Shown here piece by piece: positions 18,438-24,431 of a DNA stretch of 24,431 nucleotides (position 1 is its first letter; every line of letters starts with the position of its first letter). Under the pieces are notes generated by a model. The model ran no database searches and was not told the DNA's origin. It saw only the letters and a program-made list of their open reading frames with translations. This DNA comes from Gracilariopsis chorda (Eukaryota > Rhodophyta > Florideophyceae > Gracilariales > Gracilariaceae). The stretch is from positions 1 through 24,431 of the forward strand of contig NBIV01000751.1 in assembly GCA_003194525.1 (NCBI GenBank), written 5' to 3'. The translations under genes and the position numbers were made by a program.

Positions 18438-19335
18438 TCACTGCAATCCTAAGGAAGAACCTAGTCCGGCCAGCAAGTGGGGTGGTAAGTGGGAGGCGGT
18501 TCCTTGATCACCGTGGCCGGTGGCCATGCTCCAATTGGATGGTGGGAGAAAAAGTATGCGTGAGCGCAAGTTTGTGGCCGGGGATCCCCCCTTTTTTAAG
18601 TTCACGCTCAGTGTGGCCAGTTTTGGACCAATACCCGGAAAAAAAATGCCGCGGATGTCAGATAGTGGGAGCCAGGTATCATCCTGAAGCTCGTAGTGAA
18701 ACCGCCGGAAGTTGTAGGGCACTTTGCCTTCGTCGGTCAGCCCAGCAGACAAGATGCATTCAATAACGTATTCCCGTTGATCTTCCACTCCTTTGTTCTT
18801 GGGTAGGTCCATTTGGCCGAAGGAGCCGTATCCGTCAATAGATGGAAAGAGATCATCGGAGTTCGCCACGTATAGTCCAAAGAGGCTGGTCGTTCATCTG
18901 GTAGAGCGTGTTTTCCGTGGGGCCTAATACCTCAGGGAAGGCCCTCCTGGATATGCAGAAACCAATCGTTCCAGAGAGACAGTAGTGCGAAAGACGCGCT
19001 GTGTGGTGGGGGCGGCGGGCTGGGTTTTGGGATGTAGGGACGGGTGCACGAGTCCATCGGGTCACCTGAAAGTGGGCGTGGGTCGAACAGGATCTGTTTT
19101 AATGGTGATAGTGTCCTGAAGTCCATCATGGTCGTTTGTAAACGTGTGCCTACGGTTCTTGAGAACCCTGAAGGGTCCAGTGCAGTGAGACAGCAGCTTC
19201 TTGGTGACGTCTTCGACTTCGTGCTTTTTCTTTGATGCTCTGTTCGAATGTTTACAATCACCAGGGGCCACTTGCGACGTAAACCAGACGGCTCTGTCAA
19301 AGTCTGCCTTGTAGTGGCTTGGGCATCGTCCAATG
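18438..19335 (-). pseudogene. Gypsy integrase C-terminus with chromodomain, second family
   Basis: Reading minus: near 19310-19060 come DFDRAVWFTSQVAPGD, KKLLSHCTGPFRVLKN and HTFTNDHDGLQDTITIK, the GPY/F module and following strand typical of gypsy integrases. A Pro-rich linker (KPSPPPPPHS) follows in another frame. At 18869-18438 comes a chromodomain: QREYVIECILSAGLTDEGK, then YELQDDTWLPLSDI. The aromatic and DDTW landmarks are kept, but the W-x-GY core reads RRFHYE. Frame changes between the pieces mark it as a relic. It differs from elements A and C in sequence and lacks their dense hairpins. Confidence 0.68.
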
Positions 19336-20453
19336 TCTGCGCAGCTTTAAGGATGGAATCGATTTGCTTACGCGAATACTATTTGGCCTGGGAAGGAGTC
19401 ATTTCTCCCAGTATGTTCTGAGGTGCACCTAAGTTCTGTATAGAAAACGTTTGTCAAACGTACGTCGGAGTACCAACAATCAATACATAGTGAGTGCATT
19501 GCTGCGTGAAAACATGCTCGATGAAGCGTTGAACGTATTACTTTACAAGGAGACCGTAGGGAATAAACTTAGAACAACATCAATAATGAGCTCTTGTTGT
19601 ACAAGGTATATCACAGCATTGTGAATACGATGTGGCGCATAAAAACAGGAAGGCGTACGCAAAATGCAAGCAGTACTATCTGAATATAAAGTGCCTCAAG
19701 AACATTCTTTGGCGAGAGATAAAACACAACGGCAAGGGATAAAAGAAGATGGCGTGGTGTATACGAGCTTTCGCCTACCTGATACCGATTCAGTCAGTGA
19801 TATAAAGTCTGTTCATCAGTTTTTAAATCGACTGTTCAAATAGAAGCATTCTTTGTCAAGATACGGTGCATGCGGCATTGTCAAATTCCGACGGGTTATG
19901 ACAGAATTACGTTTCAGTACGCACACCATGTGGTACTGTTTGAAGTTGGCAATGAGACTGTCAAATACGGTGAGGAGTGACAACAGAGTGGAAGGTATTA
20001 GAGCCACGTCATCAGCTGAGCACGAGCGCACTTTGGACGATCAAGCATTCTTAAGTATTATTGGCTCTTCTGCACGTAATGATCAAGTTTATTCAGCCCT
20101 CAAGAAAGTTTTAAGGCTTTCCTTTTCGTCCATGGTGATTAACCCGAGCGTTTGTCAAATACGGGCACGACAGGCACAACAAAGTCGTCCACTGACGTGA
20201 TTCGAGGAGCTTATCTATACGTTTGCCAAAGACAAATACCATTTGAAAATGCAGTCACTACGAAGTGACTTGGAGAGTCTTTTAGTCGGTTTCGTGAAAC
20301 TAAGAGAGGTACGGTTTGCACTTACTCGAGGACGAAGGATGGCATCCACATTATGTCTAGCGTACCATTCGTATCATATTTAAGATCGGTTTGGACCACT
20401 TTTGGCTAGATCAAACAAAGACGCATATTTCGATCTGTGTCATGCTGGTTTTG
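19336..20453. other. AT-rich stretch without a supportable gene
   Basis: No domain recognised. A motif close to TTGTCAA(A/G)ATACGG recurs at about 19853, 19878 (as TTGTCAAATTCCG), 19959 and 20153, irregularly spaced, with a related GTTTGTCAAACG near 19448. The plus frame 19853-20200 (115 codons) across these repeats shows no known domain. The stretch may hold more decayed mobile DNA. Confidence 0.4.
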
Positions 20454-20681
20454 CTAGTTCAAGAACTCCTCACACTCTTTCTCGAATCTTTCAGGCTTTA
20501 GCTGCACTCGATCTTCATGTATTTTCTGAACTCCGCCAAAGCAGCTCTCTAGAACGATGAAGATATTGAAGCGAGTTCCTTTTGTCGATCTTTTGCCAGC
20601 ATTGCCTTCATTGGCTACTTCTTTACGATCCTGAAAAAACATCTGATATGCCACAAGAGGTGCAGATGGCTTCCTTTTCAA
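20454..20681 (-). pseudogene. HMG-box-like segment
   Basis: 75 codons beginning KRKPSAPLVAYQMFFQDRKE and ending PERFEKECEEFLN. HMG boxes begin with a basic 'KP(K/S)xPxxAYxxFF' block and end with 'xRYxKExxEF', and both ends match well. The middle (FNIFIVLESCFGG) does not keep the usual Gly-x-x-Trp core, so the fold is probably lost. It lies in the same frame as the upstream remnant, separated by stops. HMG boxes bend DNA; no function is inferred for this copy. Confidence 0.55.
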
Positions 20682-21873
20682 ACGTGCCTTGCACTATCTC
20701 AGAAACATCTTGTACTTCCTGATGGCCATTTATTCAGCGCTTTTTGCTTAGGGTTGTAAATGTGCATCTACGTGATTAACCTCAATTATCCCCATCTCTT
20801 CTCTCACAAACTTATAAACATCCAACACGGAGATAGAACTGCTCAGCTTTTCTATGTACTCCAGCGAGAGTTTGCTCATAGCGTTGAATGAACAGGTTCC
20901 CTTAACGATGGGGAATGAAGGTTCGTCATTGGTTTCTACAAATAGGTAGTGCGAAATTTGTAGCCGTGGCGAATGTTTAGCAATGGCGTTCACAAAGTTC
21001 AGTGGAGGGTATTGGGCAAGGTTTGGAACATTAAGTTGCTCGTTTGATTATTTCATCGAGACACTACGAGCGATCCAATTCTCCGGAGCAACTGCAACAG
21101 TGCCTCCCGCCTCGAAACATTCCGAGTATCCGGGAGGCCAAAGATGTTTCGTCGAAGGCGACATACTTTGCAGAATGGGAATCTTATTTCTGAATGCAAA
21201 TGAGTTGTGGCCCACTATGGATGCTGTTCTATGGGAAACAACACCATCACTACTATCCGCAAACGGATGAGAAAGCGGAAATGATAGCATTCCTTCCTCT
21301 GTGTCCGCTATTCTTTGTACCGTACAGTTATTGACTTTGAGCTTTGCTGACGGAATATCTACAGGTCTCTGGTTGCGCGGTATGTCGGATAGTCTGTCAC
21401 TGAAACGAGGCCATGAGGTGATGCAGACACATTTCTCGCATTCAGGAAGCAAGGGCCTAACCTTTTTTTTTTCAGCTCTTCGTCGAGGGATTTCTTGGCC
21501 TTCTGGCGACAAGCACATGCGTGATGCGGGTTCATCAATTCCCAACCAATATCTTAATGGGGAGATGTGGTGTATCCTAACCGATCAAGGTTTTTATTCC
21601 AATCCACCGATGCAACGGGATTAAGAGCATAACCCTTAACTTTAGCACCGTTTGATCTCTTGACGCTCTCGAAGACCTGTAGCATTTCATCTATGGACAT
21701 GACTTTCTCGTTCCTCGGACGTCTGCTCCATCGTCCAAGTAAAGAATCACAACTGTACTTACCATGCCTGTTTGCATGGAATCCAAATAAAGCAGCGCCA
21801 CACAACCCTGAGTCTACTAGACTGTGTGGTGGCCAGAAAAGAGAAGAAACTGCGCCCAACGGACACGCAATCT
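20454..21873 (-). pseudogene. Non-retroelement gene remnant with C-terminal HMG-box-like segment
   Basis: One minus frame covers about 21545-20454 (364 codons) interrupted by only four stops: TAA at 21048-21050, TAA at 20748-20750, a second TAA soon after, and a TAG just before the HMG part. Upstream, 21873-21554 reads in another frame (SRRPRNEKVMSIDEMLQVFE, then WNKNLDRLGYTTSP) and joins through a 1-nt shift in a C run near 21560 (LRYWLGIDEPASRMC). Other visible features: a basic patch (PRRRAEKKKVRP), a Cys pair (PECEKCVC) and SLEYIEKLSSSISVLDVYKF. A GTAAGT at about 21758-21763 (minus sense) could be a 5' splice site. I do not recognise the N-terminal protein. LTR C begins one base beyond its upstream limit, so that insertion may have cut the gene. 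Confidence 0.55.
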
Positions 21874-22681
21874 TGAAGTGCAACGCCCTCAGGGAGGGAT
21901 TCTGGGTACTTGAACGCTTTCCCGATATTATCGGTTGTGTAGTGTGTATATGAACTACGCCACACAATGGTGGGTATGGACACGTGGGACACGGTTTTTG
22001 GGTCAATTGGCGGTTGGCCACAGTAGTGGATGTTGCCACGGAATGTAGAGTATTTTAGTTAATTTTATTTATTATTTTCACACCCATTTCTGGGAAGCTA
22101 GTACTTAGTGCGACGGCGCACTGCCGTCGCACGAGTAACCTTCCCCAAACAAGGGACCCCAACCTGGGGAATTGGCTCTGAGCTTTACCGCCTCCGCGTG
22201 TTCTCAACTCCTCCTTGGAGGGAAGCACCGTAGTGTACGGAAGTTCACCCCCCTTGCACATCTAAAGGAGACCCATCATTGGAAGTACTAATTGTTCCAA
22301 TCATATTGGTGTTTCGCCCTGTATAGGGAGTCCTGTCCACCGGCATTGCCGTATCTACTGGTCGCTCTCGCGACCCACTCGTCCTTCCTCTTTCCCCTTT
22401 TTAGGGTAGCACCTCCCGCTATCCGCGGCCCTCGTGTGCGCATCCGCTCACACACCCCCACTTACGTGGAAACATACCTCTACTGAGGATCACACCCCGC
22501 TCACGCGGATACCGATTCTTCGCCTTCACCTCCCTGCGCGAGTCGCGACAGGTGTCCCTGGTCTTACAAACCGGCTTCGCCGTGACACCTCTGGGAGGGC
22601 TCTACCCAACTGGGTTCACCTCGTGAGAGGAAGATCCCGGACGTCTTTCGGTGTTTTTCCCCTTTGGGCCATCGCACCACA
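21874..22681 (+). repeat. LTR C, 5' LTR of element C (808 bp)
   Basis: Begins TGAAGTGCAACG and ends ATCGCACCACA, with TG...CA ends. The inverted match to LTR A covers its full length. It contains the AT-rich tract (22051-22079) and the 10-bp stem-loop (about 22109-22133). A few point differences from A restore or lose pairs: C has CCCCA/TGGGG where A has one mismatch, near 22147-22166. Confidence 0.88.
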
Positions 22682-22684
22682 AAG

Positions 22685-22706
22685 TGGTCTCCCGACCTAG
22701 AATCGA
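22685..22706 (+). promoter_or_regulatory. Primer binding site of element C
   Basis: TGGTCTCCCGACCTAGAATC, three bases after the LTR, the same position and near-identical sequence as in element A. Complementarity runs through a whole tRNA acceptor strand, T-stem and into the T-loop. Confidence 0.7.
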
Positions 22707-22788
22707 TTTTTGTTTTTCCCTTCTTACGAGGTTTGTTTTCATTCACCGGAAGTTCCGTGATCGTTTCCCGTCGTAACGGTATTTTCTC

Positions 22789-24431
22789 ATGTCGAGAAAT
22801 CCCTCCGACGCGGAGCCAGTGGTTACGCGTAGTCGCTCCCGCGACAACGCGGACACTTCCGAAGTTCGGTTCGTACCCCGTATCCCTATACGGACAAGTT
22901 CCAGCCGTGCTGGCGCCGCTTCATCGCGGAATGATACCCCCGACCGGGAACCCCGGAACCTCCTTTTGCCCTCGTTATCACCCCCGCAGGGGAATGCAGC
23001 ATCGACTCCGGCTGTTGCCGCAGTGCCCCAGGCACCCGGCCTGCTCCCGCTGTCGCGGCTTCAAGCCCCCGTGGAACGGGCGATAACACCCCCCCAGGGG
23101 ACTTCCCTGGAATCCCAGGTCCGCGCTCTGTGGACCGCCCATGACACCCTTGTAGGGGGAACTAAAATCCCTCCAAGAGGTGGTTTCGGCAACCCCTGTA
23201 AAGGAGGTCGCCGAGGAACTCCGTATTTTACGGTCTGACGTCAACTCCGTGTTGGAGAGTTTGGGACAACCCGCCGCCTTCATCGAAGGAGTTGAAGCCC
23301 GATTTGATCGGATTGGTGCCCGCCTGGAGACGCTGGAGCAGTTCGTCCTCATGGACAAACCATCCCCGGGTGATCCGGTAAACGAGGCATCGCACAAAGA
23401 CCAGCTTGCTGGGAAGAAGAAACGCCGTCACCGACGGAAACACCACCGAAAATATTCGGACTCCGATTCTTCGACATCGTCGGACTCATCCCGAAACCAT
23501 TCGGTTAGCTCGAGCTCCTCGGACTCCGACTCGGAGGACGAGAAGCGAGGCTACTCCTCCCGCTCGAAGCGGTCATCGGCCACTGAAGGTGTGGTCCGAA
23601 CCCGCCAGAAGGGGAGAAGACACCGTCTCCGGGAATTGAAACCGACAAACCCGGATTACCGGAAGCTTTATCATACCGGTACTACCGGCTTGAAGATTCG
23701 TCACTTGGACGTACGCCCCGTGGTACGGGAAAGGTGCGAGAATGCATTAAGCGAATGCAGCTCTCGCTCCGCAAGCAGTATTTTACTGGAGAGGACCCAG
23801 TCCTAGTACTGGATTTCCTATCCCGCTTTGTAGCGGAGGCCGATATCCTCGGTATGAATGAGGGACAAGCCTATTTGGCTTTACCGTATTTCTTACGGGG
23901 AGTGGCCGAGGACCAATACACCTCTGTCCGAGGATCTTCTCGCGCCTCCGAGGGAGGAGTTACTTGCTGGCCGGAGGCGTGCAGTATCTTCTGCGCTCCT
24001 ACGCCACCAACACCGCTATTCAGCAGGCTATCCTCGCTTTGCGAGATACACGCCAGCGTGCTGGAGAGACCGAGACCGATTACTCGGTGCGCCTTAACAA
24101 GGCTTTCCACAGATGTGGTAACGTATACCCCGCTGGGGAGCGCAGTACCATGTTCATTGATGGTCTTGACCCGGCAATCCGGAGTTTAGTTACCCGTTAT
24201 CGGGAGGACAAGCGAAGGATCACCTACCTCGAGCTGGTCCAACACGCTCGAGCGGAAGGGGACACTTCGTGCAAGAAAAACTCCGGTCTAAATCCGCCAA
24301 GGCGTTGTTGCTGGAAAGCGAAGCTTCCTCTCTCCCGCTCACCGCGGATGGGAACCCTGGACAGGGATTTGATACCGTGCATTTAGCGCAGGGAGATGGT
24401 GTGTCGATACCCACCAGTGAGTTACCGTCAA
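22789..24431 (+). pseudogene. gag: gag of element C, frameshifted and cut by the window edge
   Basis: ATG at 22789 in the same context as the intact gag of element A. Against A there is an extra G in a G run near 23155; a 3-base loss near 23625 that also destroys one hairpin; a lost T in a T run near 23669; a lost T near 23979; and further changes near 24265. The coding potential therefore moves through at least four frames: N-terminus and Ser/Arg region, coiled-coil plus Ser/Asp-rich part, gag core (YFTGEDPVLVLDFLSRF) and its C-terminal half. The zinc knuckle would lie beyond the edge. As in pol of A, the indels are mostly single bases in short runs. Confidence 0.85.

Larger units (their letters stand above)
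21874..24431 (+). mobile_element. Ty3/gypsy retrotransposon, copy C (5' part)
   Basis: Same element as A, on the opposite strand: LTR (21874-22681), primer site (22685-22706), leader, then gag from 22789, broken by small indels, to the window edge. Sequence similarity to A is very high throughout, so both derive from a recent common source. The flank before the LTR ends CACGCAATCT; the matching target-site duplication would lie beyond the window. The same dense hairpins are present. Confidence 0.9.
21874..24431. repeat. Dense array of short hairpins across element C
   Basis: Hand-tabulated hairpin centres from 23170 to 24250 fall on average every 22-23 nt. Examples: 23221-23233 (CCGTA-TTT-TACGG), 23277-23289, 23299-23311, 23401-23412, 23425-23437, 23446-23459, 23491-23504, 23524-23536, 23560-23572, 23717-23729, 23776-23788, 23797-23812, 23823-23836, 23884-23898, 23945-23957, 24033-24045, 24053-24064, 24075-24088, 24091-24103, 24107-24118, 24128-24138, 24171-24182, 24193-24204. 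Most have the form CCnnn...nnnGG. Confidence 0.85.

Noticed and set aside
18227..18766. 179-codon plus-strand frame
   Set aside because: Overlaps the minus-strand chromodomain relic and shows no known domain.
21874..24431. Hairpins as intrinsic transcription terminators
   Set aside because: No following T runs, they occur every 20-odd bases within genes, and the DNA is eukaryotic.

Overview
The window reads as eukaryotic, retrotransposon-dominated DNA, most probably from an oomycete. That guess rests on the chromodomain-bearing Ty3/gypsy pol with an LDANWGYWQ/YLDD reverse transcriptase and on a degraded Ty1/copia element of the kind common in Peronosporales; it is inference, and no rRNA or tRNA gene is present to confirm it. 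No bacterial-type gene, operon or CRISPR array is seen.

Layout. (1) 1-9044: a Ty3/gypsy element (called A here) on the minus strand. It has a 5' LTR (8238-9044), a tRNA-type primer binding site, an intact 724-codon gag (8132-5958), and a pol (6027-359) carrying protease, reverse transcriptase, RNase H, an integrase with an intact D-x59-D-x35-E triad, a GPY/F module and a C-terminal chromodomain, broken by several frameshifts and stops. The end of a convergent plus-strand reading frame (2-166) lies beyond the pol stop. The 3' LTR is not in the window. (2) 9045-9835: an older, diverged LTR of the same family (B), abutting LTR A head to tail. (3) 9836-12990: no gene I can support. (4) 13000-16640: a heavily decayed copia element on the plus strand. 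(5) 16641-19335: relics of another gypsy family, a gag-like 89-codon ORF on plus and an integrase tail plus chromodomain on minus. (6) 20454-21873: a minus-strand non-retroelement pseudogene ending in an HMG-box-like segment. (7) 21874-24431: a second copy of the hairpin-bearing gypsy (C) on the plus strand, with complete 5' LTR, primer site and a frameshifted gag running off the window. A and C are closely similar, point away from each other and are 12.8 kb apart.

The main observation is structural. Elements A, B and C are filled almost end to end with short perfect inverted repeats (4-6 bp stem, 2-6 nt loop, usually CCnn(n)...(n)nnGG), roughly one per 22-23 bp, through LTR, leader, gag, pol and the terminal antisense frame alike. 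Comparing LTR A with the diverged LTR B gives compensatory base-pair changes and conserved stems with different loops, so pairing appears to be maintained. The copia and other gypsy relics in the same window do not show this density. I know of no described retrotransposon with such an array.
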